Position numbers and translations under genes: made by a program. Of a DNA stretch of 31,967 nt, positions 21,823 through 30,212 are shown piece by piece; the first letter of the stretch is position 1, and every line of letters starts with the position of its first letter. The DNA is taken from contig JACQPW010000073.1 of NCBI GenBank assembly GCA_016207285.1, positions 1 to 31,967 of the forward strand, given 5' to 3'. This stretch comes from Candidatus Kerfeldbacteria bacterium. GTDB taxonomy: Bacteria; Patescibacteriota; Patescibacteriia; UBA9570. The notes under the pieces are model-generated. The model did no database searches. It saw only the letters and a program-made list of their open reading frames with translations, and was not told the origin of the DNA.

Positions 21823-24339
21823 ATGCAGATCGCAAAATTTACTACCCAAACTGCCGAGCAAACCCTGGCCGGTTTTAATGTCACGGTTGCAACGGGCTTA
21901 ACAGCCGATCGTGTGACTGCGTTACAACAGCAGTATGGTCGTAATGCGTTAGTAGATCATCATATTACTCCCTGGTCGATTTTAATCCGCCAGTTTAAAT
22001 CCTCTTTTGTCTATTTATTAGTGGGTGCTGCGGTGCTGGCCCTGATTCTAGGTGAGACCATTGATGGTGTGATGGTGCTGATCTTTGTGGGTGTGAATGC
22101 CGCGCTCGGTTTTTTTCAAGAGTATCGTTCAGAGAAAACCAGTCAACTGTTGAGTCAGTATACTGTTCCACACACCAAAGTCCGGCGCGCCGGCACAGTG
22201 CAACGGATTCCCAGCCCCCAAGTGGTGCCTGGAGATATTCTTTTGTTTGAGGCTGGCGATATTATCCCAGCGGATTGTCGCGTTGTGCAGGGGGATGACG
22301 CCATGGTGGATGAAACTATCTTAACCGGGGAATCGATTCCGATTCAAAAAACGATTACTGCCCTTACCAAAGCGACCGACGAAATATATGAGGCCAGTAA
22401 CATTTTGTTCGCGGGTACAACTGTGGTCAGTGGGGAAGTAGTAGGAGCGGTGATTGCCACTGGTAGCGATACCGCTATGGGCGAAGTGGCCAAACTGACA
22501 ACCGAAACCAAACGGGTTAGTAGTTTTGAAGTGGAGATCAATCATTTTAGTCGGTTTATTTTGCGTTTAGTCGTCATTACGTTGGTCATTATCTTTATCG
22601 TGAATTTAATTATCAAGGGGCCAACCGATTGGGTTGATTTAGTGATTTTTGCCATTGCCCTGGCGGTGGGTGTGATTCCAGAAGGTCTACCAGTTGTTAC
22701 TACTTTTTCGTTATCGCGCGGTGCCTTACGTTTATCCAAGAAGCACGTGGTAGTGAAGCGCTTAACGGCCATCGAAGATTTAGGTGGAATCGAAGTGTTG
22801 TGTACCGACAAAACCGGAACCATTACGGAAAATAAACTGACTGTAGCGGAGGGGGATGCTACCGCCTTATGGCATGCCGCCCTCGCTAGTCTGGAAGTAG
22901 TGAAAGACCAGAGTGAGCAACCGAATAATGCGTTTGATTTAGCGATCTGGAAAGCGATCACACCAGATCAGCAAGCGGCTTTAGCCAAAGCCAAGCGCTT
23001 GGCAGAAGTACCGTTTGATCCTGAACGACGTCGGAATAGTGCCTTAGTGGAAGCCGATAACCAGCGGGTCTTAATTGTGCGTGGTGCCGTCGAAATTCTG
23101 TGTGGTTTTTGCCCAGCGCTAGATGAAGCGGCCTGTGAACGCATGCAGCTGTGGGTAGCTGAACAAGGTAAGCTCGGTCGCCGGGTGATTGCCGTAGCCA
23201 AAAAAACTTGGACCAAAGATAGTTATGAAATGGAAGATGAACTGACGAATCTGGAATACGTAGGGTGTTTATCGTTTGTCGATCCGATTAAGGAATCAAC
23301 TCATGAGGCAGTGGCTGACGCTAAAGAACTAGGTGTGGTGGTCAAAATGATTACTGGTGATAGTAAAGAAGTAGCCGGCGCGGTTGCCTTGGAAGCGGGG
23401 CTAGCGGCTACGGCTGACGCTGCTTTGTTGGCGGCCGATTTAGAAGCCATGCCGCATGACCAGCAATTAGTGGCCGTGCGTGAGCATAATGTCTTTGCTC
23501 GTGTGTCGCCGAAACAAAAATTTCATATCATTCAGTTATTGCAGGAACAGAAATTACACGTCGGCTTTTTAGGAGAAGGGATTAACGATGCTCCAGCCTT
23601 GAAGGTTGCCAATATTTCTTTGGTCGTACAAGGCGCTTCAGACATTGCTCGGGAGGCCGCCGATGTTATTTTACTGAAACAAAGTTTGGATGTCATTATG
23701 GATGGCATTCGTGAAGGTCGGGCAGTCTTTGCTAATACCATGAAATATATCCAGGCTACGTTGTCTTCTAATTTTGGAAATTTTTATGCCGTGGCCATTG
23801 TCTCGCTCTTTATTGATTTCTTGCCGATGCTACCGTTGCAAATTTTGTTGGTGAACCTATTATCCGATTTCCCAATGATCACCATTGCGGCTGATCGCGT
23901 AGATCAAAGTGAATTGCGTAAACCCAAGAGTTATCACATCAAAGATATTTTGTTGCTGGCCACCTTCCTTGGTATTGTCAGCACGGTGTTTGACTTTATC
24001 TTCTTTGCTTTATTCAGAAACTTACCACCATCTGGTTTGCAAACTAACTGGTTTATCGGCAGTATCATTACAGAGCTGCTGTTCTTATTTTCGATTCGTC
24101 GACATGGTTTCCTGATTCGTGGTACTCGGCCAGCGCCAATTATTATCATACTAAGTTTGGCGGCTGCCGCGCTGACCGTGATTATTCCATTCACCAGTCT
24201 GGGTCATAATATTTTCCAATTTACCAGTCCAACGCTGATGCAATTAGCCACCATTGGTATTGTGGCAGCTATTTATCTGGTGGTCACCGAAAGCGTCAAG
24301 CTACTTTACTTCAAACGCCAAACCTCTGAAGCGACTTAA
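21823..24339 (+). CDS. P-type cation-transporting ATPase, MgtA-like
   Basis: An 838-aa membrane pump. It has the actuator TGES (near residue 166), M4 PEGLP (near 286), phosphorylation motif DKTGT (near 329), TGDS (near 511) and the hinge motif near 583. The C-terminal SSNFGN...FLPMLPLQ and the LRKP segment after the membrane loop resemble Mg2+-transporting MgtA (P3B) more than Ca2+ pumps; the ion is inferred only. The hinge motif reads GEGINDAPAL where nearly all P-type ATPases have GDG, so one Mg-coordinating Asp is Glu. The stop overlaps the next start (TAATG). It is probably in one transcript with purK and purE, although the functions look unrelated. Confidence 0.88.
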   Translation: MQIAKFTTQTAEQTLAGFNVTVATGLTADRVTALQQQYGRNALVDHHITPWSILIRQFKSSFVYLLVGAAVLALILGETIDGVMVLIFVGVNAALGFFQEYRSEKTSQLLSQYTVPHTKVRRAGTVQRIPSPQVVPGDILLFEAGDIIPADCRVVQGDDAMVDETILTGESIPIQKTITALTKATDEIYEASNILFAGTTVVSGEVVGAVIATGSDTAMGEVAKLTTETKRVSSFEVEINHFSRFILRLVVITLVIIFIVNLIIKGPTDWVDLVIFAIALAVGVIPEGLPVVTTFSLSRGALRLSKKHVVVKRLTAIEDLGGIEVLCTDKTGTITENKLTVAEGDATALWHAALASLEVVKDQSEQPNNAFDLAIWKAITPDQQAALAKAKRLAEVPFDPERRRNSALVEADNQRVLIVRGAVEILCGFCPALDEAACERMQLWVAEQGKLGRRVIAVAKKTWTKDSYEMEDELTNLEYVGCLSFVDPIKESTHEAVADAKELGVVVKMITGDSKEVAGAVALEAGLAATADAALLAADLEAMPHDQQLVAVREHNVFARVSPKQKFHIIQLLQEQKLHVGFLGEGINDAPALKVANISLVVQGASDIAREAADVILLKQSLDVIMDGIREGRAVFANTMKYIQATLSSNFGNFYAVAIVSLFIDFLPMLPLQILLVNLLSDFPMITIAADRVDQSELRKPKSYHIKDILLLATFLGIVSTVFDFIFFALFRNLPPSGLQTNWFIGSIITELLFLFSIRRHGFLIRGTRPAPIIIILSLAAAALTVIIPFTSLGHNIFQFTSPTLMQLATIGIVAAIYLVVTESVKLLYFKRQTSEAT

Positions 24340-25355
24340 TGGACTACCATCGTGGAAAAGTTTTAGAGGTTTTAGATGAGGGCGTGACCTATGATGAGTT
24401 CACGCAGCTAGATTTACCGTATCAAAAAGTAAAAGCCGAACTCGATACGGGTGCTGTGGTGGTAGTGGAGTATGGTGATGTCTACGGGTTACAATCCGAG
24501 CAATTGGTACAAGCTGGCGATGCGGTAGTGATTGTAGAATCAGTTGGCTCCACTGGTCTGCAATACAGTATCATTGATCATTACCGGTTACCCTGGCTGG
24601 GATTAATTGTTGGCGTGTTTATCGTAGCGGTGATTATCTGTACCCGCTGGCGAGGAGTAGGCGCTTTAGTGAGTGTGGCCATTTCATTGCTGGTGTTGGT
24701 GAAGTGGTTGGTACCTCAATTGTTGCATACGGACTATCCCTTACTGCTGACATTTAGCACCTTGGTGGTGTTGGCCATCATCACGTTTTATTTAGGGCAT
24801 GGTACATCCAGTCAGACGACGTTGGCGTTGGTCTGTACCATTCTTGCTCTGGGACTAGCCATGGGTACGGCTAGTTTTGCTACCTGGCTGCTCGATTTGT
24901 CTGGGACTGGTTCAGAAGCGGCGCTCAGTTTAAAGTATGGCTTTGGCCAAGATGTGCAGTTGAGCAGCTTATTGTTAGCCGGCTTACTGATTGGTGCGCT
25001 TGGTATTTTAGATGATGTCACGACTGCTCAAGTGCAAGCCGTGCATGAGTTAAAACAATCTGATCCTGGCCTGACCTGGCAGCAATTGTTCAAAAAAGCC
25101 TATCGGATTGGACGGGCGCATATTGTCTCTTTGGTGAATACCTTACTGTTAGTGTATGCCGGTACCGCTTTGCCTGCGTTTGCTGTGTTATCCACTTATT
25201 CGGCGCAACCATTTTGGGTGGTGTTCAATAGTGAAACTTTAATGGAAGAGATGATCCAGATGTTTGTGGGCAGCTTTACCTTAGTGTTAGCGGTACCACT
25301 CACTACGCTGGTGGCCGCCTGGTGGGTTAGTGGTGAGCACCGCCGGCTGACATAA
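24339..25355 (+). CDS. YibE/F-like polytopic membrane protein
   Basis: A 338-aa protein. The first 80 residues form a soluble beta-rich part (GKVLEVLDEGV ... GDAVVIVES), followed by about seven membrane helices. The signature region GALGILDDVTTAQVQAVHEL (near residues 224-243) and the later AHIVSLVNTLLLVYAGTALP are typical of the YibE/F family. Its role is unknown; transport is a guess. It overlaps the ATPase stop by one base (TAATG), and coupling to an ion pump suggests a joint membrane function. Its 3' end overlaps the convergent gene by 29 bases. Confidence 0.85.
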   Translation: MDYHRGKVLEVLDEGVTYDEFTQLDLPYQKVKAELDTGAVVVVEYGDVYGLQSEQLVQAGDAVVIVESVGSTGLQYSIIDHYRLPWLGLIVGVFIVAVIICTRWRGVGALVSVAISLLVLVKWLVPQLLHTDYPLLLTFSTLVVLAIITFYLGHGTSSQTTLALVCTILALGLAMGTASFATWLLDLSGTGSEAALSLKYGFGQDVQLSSLLLAGLLIGALGILDDVTTAQVQAVHELKQSDPGLTWQQLFKKAYRIGRAHIVSLVNTLLLVYAGTALPAFAVLSTYSAQPFWVVFNSETLMEEMIQMFVGSFTLVLAVPLTTLVAAWWVSGEHRRLT

Positions 25356-25866
25356 ACTTCAGGCCAATAACAATAGTAGCCACTACCATAATCACTCCAA
25401 TAATTTTTACCGTGTTTTCATCAACGTTCAAATTGACACCCAGGTTGGCCAAAGTCAATGGTTGCTCAGTAGTGGTGTTGGTATCTGCTTGCAGACTATC
25501 CACCTGAATTACGGTACTGTTAGCGGTATCTACGGTAATGGTCATATCGGATCGATCAAACTTTTTGAGCACATCGGTCGCGTCGATCACCCACAGCAGT
25601 TCGCGTTGGTCAGTTAATTTAGCGATGGTAAATTTGTTTCCGTGAGTGTTACGGTAGCTGGGTAAAGCACAAATCCCTTTTTTACACTGATAGACAGTAT
25701 CATCAACTTTAATTGTAATTCTTTGACCAGCTCTTTTGCCATCAACCAACACGGTTAAACCAGGAGTATGATTTGCCTGATTTTGTCGCATCACATACGG
25801 TACCACAACTAAGCCTACTGTCAGCAGTAGAACAATGACTATAAACCAGCGTGCTCCATTCATCAT
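25327..25866 (-). CDS. Unknown membrane protein with N- and C-terminal helices
   Basis: A 179-aa protein. An N-terminal helix (ARWFIVIVLLLTVGLVVVPY) is followed by a soluble region with a CKKGIC pair of cysteines that could form a disulphide, then a C-terminal helix (IIGVIMVVATIVIGLKF). A PEGA-like or Ig-like fold is possible for the middle part (TVLVDGKRAGQRITIKVDD) but not certain. I chose the ATG at 25866, where an extended -10 ends 11 bases upstream, over an in-frame ATG at 25905 that lies within the promoter. Confidence 0.65.
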   Translation of the reverse strand: MMNGARWFIVIVLLLTVGLVVVPYVMRQNQANHTPGLTVLVDGKRAGQRITIKVDDTVYQCKKGICALPSYRNTHGNKFTIAKLTDQRELLWVIDATDVLKKFDRSDMTITVDTANSTVIQVDSLQADTNTTTEQPLTLANLGVNLNVDENTVKIIGVIMVVATIVIGLKFMSAGGAHH

Positions 25867-25877
25867 AAGTGGCGCCA

Positions 25878-25905
25878 ATTGTAGCACAAAAATAAAGCTT
25901 GGCAA
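25878..25905 (-). promoter_or_regulatory. Promoter of the two-helix membrane protein gene
   Basis: On the minus strand TTGCCA (25905-25900), 16 bases, TACAAT (25883-25878) with TGC extension. The -35 is shared, base for base, with the divergent promoter at 25899-25927. Confidence 0.65.
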
Positions 25906-25927
25906 GAGGCTGGACCTACGTTACCAT
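25899..25927 (+). promoter_or_regulatory. Promoter of the divergent lipoprotein gene
   Basis: TTGGCA (25899-25904), 17 bases, TACCAT (25922-25927). The predicted start near 25934 leaves a leader of about 24 bases without an SD. Confidence 0.5.
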
Positions 25928-25957
25928 TAAGTGACAAACATTAACCACTAGCTAAAT

Positions 25958-26668
25958 ATGACGTTACCAAAAAATATTTTTTACTTAGGGCTACTAGTCA
26001 CTAGCTTAGTTGGTTGCGTGCAAACGGATACGACGGATACTGAACCATACCAACCGGTCATTAATCCTTCAGATTTTACCACCACGATCGATAATTCCTA
26101 CTTCTCTTTACCAGTTGGGAAAACCTTAACGTATGAAGCCGATACAGCTGATGGTCATGAGCGCATTGCAGTGGTGGCGACCGCGGAAACTAAAGAAATT
26201 ATTGGGGTCACTACCTTGGTGTATTGGGATCGGGTGTGGCTGGATGATGTGTTGATTGAAGATACCCATGATTATCTGGCGCAAGATAACTTGGGTAATG
26301 TCTGGTACTTCGGCGAAGATGTTGATAATTACGAAGAGGGTTTACTAGTTGATCACGATGGTTCCTGGATGGCTGGCGAAGATGGTGCCCAGCCTGGTAT
26401 CTGGATGAAAGCCAATCCACAAGTAGGGGAAACGTATCGCCAAGAATATTACCAGGGTGAAGCCGAAGACATGGCGGATGTGATCTCTTTAACGGAAACA
26501 GTCACTATACCGTACGGCAGTTACGACAATTGTCTGCAAACGTATGATTATACCCCACTTGATCTCACCTCAAAAGAATACAAATACTATTGCCAGGCAG
26601 TCGGTGGCCTGGTGCTAGAATTAGGTGTGGATAGTGGCGAACGGACAGAGCTGGTGGCGGTGGAATAA
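25958..26668 (+). CDS. Lipoprotein of a conserved family of unknown function
   Basis: A 236-aa protein with a lipoprotein signal (NIFYLGLLVTSLVGC; lipobox SLVGC). The mature part has the pattern NSYFSLPVGKTLTYE ... ERIAVVAT ... DNLGNVWYFGEDV ... PQVGETYRQEYYQGEAEDMA. I recall this pattern from uncharacterised secreted proteins in many bacteria, but I know no function. It is probably all-beta. It converges on the next gene, whose stop abuts its own. Confidence 0.75.
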   Translation: MTLPKNIFYLGLLVTSLVGCVQTDTTDTEPYQPVINPSDFTTTIDNSYFSLPVGKTLTYEADTADGHERIAVVATAETKEIIGVTTLVYWDRVWLDDVLIEDTHDYLAQDNLGNVWYFGEDVDNYEEGLLVDHDGSWMAGEDGAQPGIWMKANPQVGETYRQEYYQGEAEDMADVISLTETVTIPYGSYDNCLQTYDYTPLDLTSKEYKYYCQAVGGLVLELGVDSGERTELVAVE

Positions 26669-27325
26669 CTATTTAGACTTCAGTATAGTCTCCAGCTGTA
26701 GGCCGGTCAGTGTTTTGATATCACGTAACAGTAAAAACACAGCTACGACCAGAATAGCCGTGGAGGGTAGTGCAATCACCGGATAACTGTACGCGGTTAG
26801 GCGGCCTAACTCGGCGGTAAACTCGGCCGTACCGGGCGGACTGGTAACGATTAGTTTGGCTAGTACATAATTCAGGATGCCAGACACCAGAAATGAGAAC
26901 GCCACCAGATAGGTAGCTCGCAAAGTTTTGCGTTCAAAGGTTTGCTGAGTGGCCGGTGTAGTGAGTTTACTCATAATCAGAGCTTCATTGGCGATTTGAA
27001 ACAGTAATTTTTTCACGAGCGGAAATTTTGTCCGTGCGGTAATCAGTACGCCTATTCCAATCAGTAGGGGAACAGCGGCTTCTTTGATGGCTACCCACTC
27101 CAGTGGTAATGCTAGTAAGCCAATACCTCCCGTTAGAACAATACTGATGATACCTAGGATAGAAACAAAATTATAGCGTTTGGTTTTGGCTAGGTCATAG
27201 AGGCCATACCCTAACGGTAAGCTTAATGCCAGTAACAAACCATAGACAGGCCCCAAGTAAGTGGCACTACTGAACTTAGTCAAAATAATACTGGGCAGAA
27301 CGATATTAACAATCAAGTTGAGCAT
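26669..27325 (-). CDS. VC0807-family membrane protein
   Basis: A 218-aa protein with about six hydrophobic helices. The N-terminal IVNIVLPSIILTKF, the central YGLYDLAKTKRYNFVSILG, GGIGLL...WVAIKEAAVPLLIG, and SPPGTAEFTAELGRLTAYSY match the pattern I know from proteins annotated as VC0807 family. The role is unknown. It starts four bases after the stop of the gene upstream on the same strand, so the two form an operon. Confidence 0.75.
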   Translation of the reverse strand: MLNLIVNIVLPSIILTKFSSATYLGPVYGLLLALSLPLGYGLYDLAKTKRYNFVSILGIISIVLTGGIGLLALPLEWVAIKEAAVPLLIGIGVLITARTKFPLVKKLLFQIANEALIMSKLTTPATQQTFERKTLRATYLVAFSFLVSGILNYVLAKLIVTSPPGTAEFTAELGRLTAYSYPVIALPSTAILVVAVFLLLRDIKTLTGLQLETILKSK

Positions 27326-27329
27326 ACGG

Positions 27330-28418
27330 TTAGTTTACTTGTACGCTGACCGAGTCGGAAACATCATCTTTATATTTGGCTTTGAAAATAATGTTGCGGC
27401 GGATTTTTAAACGCAATTTGAACTTGCCATTTTTGGTGGTGGTGACTGTAGCAAATTTTTCGAACTGACCATCTTTAAAGCGGCGCCACAGCGTTACTGT
27501 TTTACCACTTTTGCCGCTTTTGATGGTACCGGTTAATTTTACATAGTCATATTTTTCTACTGACTCATCACTCACATTCAGTGTCAGTGGTGGGATCGGT
27601 GCTACGGTTAAGGCTTGTGACACTCCTTGTGCCAGTGGGTGTAAGGCCTGGGGTTCCTCATCTTCACTCACGTTAGATTCTTCTGGTAGTGTGGTTGAAA
27701 AACTGACATATGCCCCTCCAGTCACAGCTTCTACTTCGGCTTGTGCTTGGGCATCATCTTTATACACCGCCATATCTTCCGCAGAGTACTCTTCCTCACC
27801 ATCATATTCGGCCATCAGGTTTAAAGCTGAATCTGGCATGAACAGTTCAAAGTCCCCGGTATCACCAGCATCACCTTGTACCGTAGCACCCATCGCATTG
27901 TTGGATTCACTGGGAGTGGTTAAGGTCCATTCCTGAAAGTTGGTGGCTAACCAAGAACCAATGGTCGCTGCACCAGGTCCGTTTTCACCTTCTGCCGCTG
28001 GGAAACTAATGGCAATAATGGTTAAAGTTTGGTTTTCATCTAATTCCAGACTACTTTGACTATCAATTTGCTGTAGCGCTACCGCTGTGTAGGTGACAGT
28101 AAATGTACTGTTATCAGGATTGTAGTGGACGTTATCTTCTAAGGTCATATCTCCGCCCGATACAAACGTAAAGGCTGGTTCTTCAGACACCGTAAAGTTG
28201 GCCTCGTATTGCGTACCAATCTGACCTTTCAGCCAGAAGGTATAAAAGTTTTCTTCACTCGCTTTTTGGTTGTCTGGTGGAGTAATGTTTTCATCTTCAG
28301 TTGGACTAACACCATCTAAAGTAATACTATCAGCACGACTAGCGTGTGGTAGTAATGCCAACAAACTGATCACACCAACTAAAATGTAACGATAGGACAT
28401 AGAGAAGATACTAATCAT
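27330..28418 (-). CDS. Secreted protein with cohesin/Ig-like N-terminal and Ig-like C-terminal parts
   Basis: A 362-aa protein with a signal peptide (SYRYILVGVISLLALLPHASRA, here given in part). The mature region is acidic and probably beta-rich, with repeated PEESN and EDE segments. The last 70 residues, LNVSDESVEKYDYVKLTGTI onward, resemble an Ig-like domain used in adhesins. No cell-wall anchor is seen. The ATG at 28418 is taken because the promoter box ends ten bases before it; an ATG at 28400 would also leave a good signal peptide. It is followed by the VC0807-like gene after four bases. Confidence 0.65.
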   Translation of the reverse strand: MISIFSMSYRYILVGVISLLALLPHASRADSITLDGVSPTEDENITPPDNQKASEENFYTFWLKGQIGTQYEANFTVSEEPAFTFVSGGDMTLEDNVHYNPDNSTFTVTYTAVALQQIDSQSSLELDENQTLTIIAISFPAAEGENGPGAATIGSWLATNFQEWTLTTPSESNNAMGATVQGDAGDTGDFELFMPDSALNLMAEYDGEEEYSAEDMAVYKDDAQAQAEVEAVTGGAYVSFSTTLPEESNVSEDEEPQALHPLAQGVSQALTVAPIPPLTLNVSDESVEKYDYVKLTGTIKSGKSGKTVTLWRRFKDGQFEKFATVTTTKNGKFKLRLKIRRNIIFKAKYKDDVSDSVSVQVN

Positions 28419-28428
28419 TAATGTGACT

Positions 28429-28437
28429 AGTATACCA
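28429..28437 (-). promoter_or_regulatory. Extended -10 promoter of the secreted protein gene
   Basis: On the minus strand TGG then TATACT (28434-28429), ten bases before the ATG at 28418. It lies in the 29-base gap after the ATP-grasp gene, so the downstream pair can be expressed alone. Confidence 0.55.
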
Positions 28438-28447
28438 CAGCCTATGG

Positions 28448-29500
28448 TTAGTGGTTAGGTTGAAGAATGAGTTGCTGCAAATTGTTGACGAGCAGATGAA
28501 TCAGTTCTTTGGCTCTAGTTTCATCTTCGCGATCAAACCAATTTAACCCTGGACTATTATTCCCTTCAATAAAGTAGAGGTGGCCATGGTTGCTTTTAAT
28601 GAAATCCAGCGTGTATAAAGCGGTCTTGTTCGGAAAGTGTTGTTTGATCTCTGTGATCATCGTCAACACGTCTGCTGGAATTTTATCTAGGGTCAGATAC
28701 ACCACTTCACCGCCTTGTTGGGCATTAGCTCGAAATTCTCCAGCTTTGGCAATGCGCAAATAACTTTGAATAATCTGATCATTACAAATGATGACCCGTA
28801 AGTCAGAGCTGCCGGTATAGTGATCAATGGCAAAACCGGAAGCTTGAATCAGCGGCTGCAATATATAATGGGTGGCTGGGTTAAAAGGAATGGCAGTAAA
28901 GTCGGCGTCATCCGTAATTTTATAAATCTGATTACCACCAATCCCAAATTGATCTTTCAATACTAGGTCAGAACCAAAATCGTCTCGGTACGGGTGAACG
29001 CGACATTGCGCCGCTAAGGCGCGTTCAGCCTTTTCAATACTGGCCGGAGCCAGCGAATCCAGTTGCACTGTTGGTATCGTGTAACTTGGAAACTGCAAGT
29101 ATGTTTCTAGTTTGTTATCAAACATAATGCGCATCGCTTGGTTATGCAATAACGGTAACGGCTTCAGGATGGTGGTTAGTATTTTATAGGCGGCGTGATT
29201 ACGAGTCAGTAGATTAGAAAATTTATCAAAGATCACTTTGGTGCCAGTTACTTCTAGGTGGCGTTCCCAAGTGGTCGTATACGTCCACACACTACTAAAC
29301 TGTCCGGCTGCATTAATATCATGCGTCGTCGTAAAGGCGGCTTTGAGCCCTTGTTGTTGGCAGTACTCAATAAAGTATTGGTACGTGGCATTACAATTAA
29401 AATATTCGCCATTGATTGAGAATGGAGCAGGTTCACGGTACGTTGGGTCGGCGGCACTATGTGCTAAGTGAGCATCATAGACGATCATGATGTCGAACAT
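28448..29500 (-). CDS. RimK-like ATP-grasp domain protein
   Basis: A 350-aa soluble protein with the ATP-grasp fold of RimK/glutathione-synthase-like ligases, which join a carboxylate to an amine or thiol with ATP. Visible are DLVLKDQFGIGGNQIYKI (nucleotide-binding glycine loop), YILQPLIQASGFAID, DLRVIICNDQIIQSYLRIAK and the metal-binding end FIEGNNSPGLNWF. The substrate is not predictable. It begins four bases after the stop of the small upstream gene, so the pair is probably co-translated. An in-frame ATG at 29488 is a possible alternative start. Confidence 0.8.
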   Translation of the reverse strand: MFDIMIVYDAHLAHSAADPTYREPAPFSINGEYFNCNATYQYFIEYCQQQGLKAAFTTTHDINAAGQFSSVWTYTTTWERHLEVTGTKVIFDKFSNLLTRNHAAYKILTTILKPLPLLHNQAMRIMFDNKLETYLQFPSYTIPTVQLDSLAPASIEKAERALAAQCRVHPYRDDFGSDLVLKDQFGIGGNQIYKITDDADFTAIPFNPATHYILQPLIQASGFAIDHYTGSSDLRVIICNDQIIQSYLRIAKAGEFRANAQQGGEVVYLTLDKIPADVLTMITEIKQHFPNKTALYTLDFIKSNHGHLYFIEGNNSPGLNWFDREDETRAKELIHLLVNNLQQLILQPNH

Positions 29501-29504
29501 GCAA

Positions 29505-29795
29505 TTACCGCTGCTCGTGCGGGATGGCTACATGCGGCGAACGGATTTGTTGAGCCAAAGTGTCTGCTTCAGCTCGTAACCTTTCTAATCCAAAGCGATC
29601 ATCGGGCGGCAATGTATGAGCACGATTTCGGAGATCTTGCAGTGTGTGCAGTCGAACATCTGCTTCATCAGTCACACCCAATTCTGCCAGTCGACTACCA
29701 ATCTCATCCAGTAAACCCTTTAGCACCTGGCCAGGATGTTCCTCTCTGTCAGTGGGTTCTATCATGCGATGTGGATGACCGGATTCTTGTAACAT
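29505..29795 (-). CDS. Unknown small helical protein upstream of the ATP-grasp gene
   Basis: A 96-aa protein, highly charged and probably all-helical (GQVLKGLLDEIGSRLAELGV ... LRAEADTLAQQIRS). I recognise no family. The ATG at 29795 is chosen because a TTGACA/TAACAT promoter places the transcript start a few bases upstream; in-frame ATGs at 29807 and 29834 overlap the promoter. It probably forms an operon with the ATP-grasp gene and could be its partner or substrate carrier, which is only a guess from position. Confidence 0.6.
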   Translation of the reverse strand: MLQESGHPHRMIEPTDREEHPGQVLKGLLDEIGSRLAELGVTDEADVRLHTLQDLRNRAHTLPPDDRFGLERLRAEADTLAQQIRSPHVAIPHEQR

Positions 29796-29805
29796 AATCA
29801 AGGAC

Positions 29806-29834
29806 ATGTTAAAGTTTTTTTTCAATTTTGTCAA
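29806..29834 (-). promoter_or_regulatory. Promoter of the small protein and ATP-grasp operon
   Basis: On the minus strand TTGACA (29834-29829), 17 bases, TAACAT (29811-29806), ending ten bases before the ATG at 29795. Confidence 0.6.
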
Positions 29835-29840
29835 TAAACA

Positions 29841-29849
29841 TGGTATGCT
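29841..29849 (+). promoter_or_regulatory. Extended -10 promoter of the 93-aa membrane protein gene
   Basis: TGG then TATGCT (29844-29849), eight bases before the ATG at 29858. It lies close to the -35 of the divergent operon, so the two probably interfere. Confidence 0.55.
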
Positions 29850-29857
29850 TATCCCAT

Positions 29858-30139
29858 ATGTTAAGTGATTTCAAACAACAACTCGCTGCAGGCTACGCCA
29901 AGGAAAAAGCCAAGCAAGTTAACTTAGCTAAACAACCTAATTCACCGGCGACCAAATCCTATCACCGTAAAGGCGGCATTATGTTGCTTGCGCTTGGTTG
30001 TATCGCTTTGCTGATCAACCTGATTACCTACTGGGTGAACGGAACCATGTTGCGCTTAATGTTAGCGGCCATGCTTGGGTTATGGGCAGTAGGGTTGTGG
30101 TTTGTCATCACCGGCCGCCGACCAGTGAAGAACAGCTAA
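29858..30139 (+). CDS. Small membrane protein with two C-terminal helices
   Basis: A 93-aa protein. A basic, Lys/Gln-rich N-terminal half (LSDFKQQLAAGYAKEKAKQV) is followed by two hydrophobic helices (about residues 42-58 and 66-84) and a short basic end. No family recognised. The ATG at 29858 fits a leaderless mRNA from the extended -10 eight bases upstream. Confidence 0.6.
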   Translation: MLSDFKQQLAAGYAKEKAKQVNLAKQPNSPATKSYHRKGGIMLLALGCIALLINLITYWVNGTMLRLMLAAMLGLWAVGLWFVITGRRPVKNS

Positions 30140-30161
30140 ACAGAGAACTTTATAAAGAAAT

Positions 30162-30180
30162 GAAACCCCTATAAGGTTTC
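30162..30180 (-). terminator. Terminator-like hairpin after the TauE/SafE operon
   Basis: GAAACC (30162-30167) and GGTTTC (30175-30180) form a 6-bp stem with a 7-base loop. On the minus strand ATTTCTTTAT follows, a T-rich tail. It lies 32 bases beyond the permease stop and could also affect the convergent small gene. Confidence 0.45.
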
Positions 30181-30212
30181 CTAAGGCAGGTATTTTTAGT
30201 GAGGTAAACGTT

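Noticed and set aside
29468..29797. Plus-strand frame opposite the 96-aa protein and the ATP-grasp start
   Set aside because: The minus-strand frame has a TTGACA promoter, a suitable start and operon spacing to the ATP-grasp gene. The plus-strand frame has none of these.
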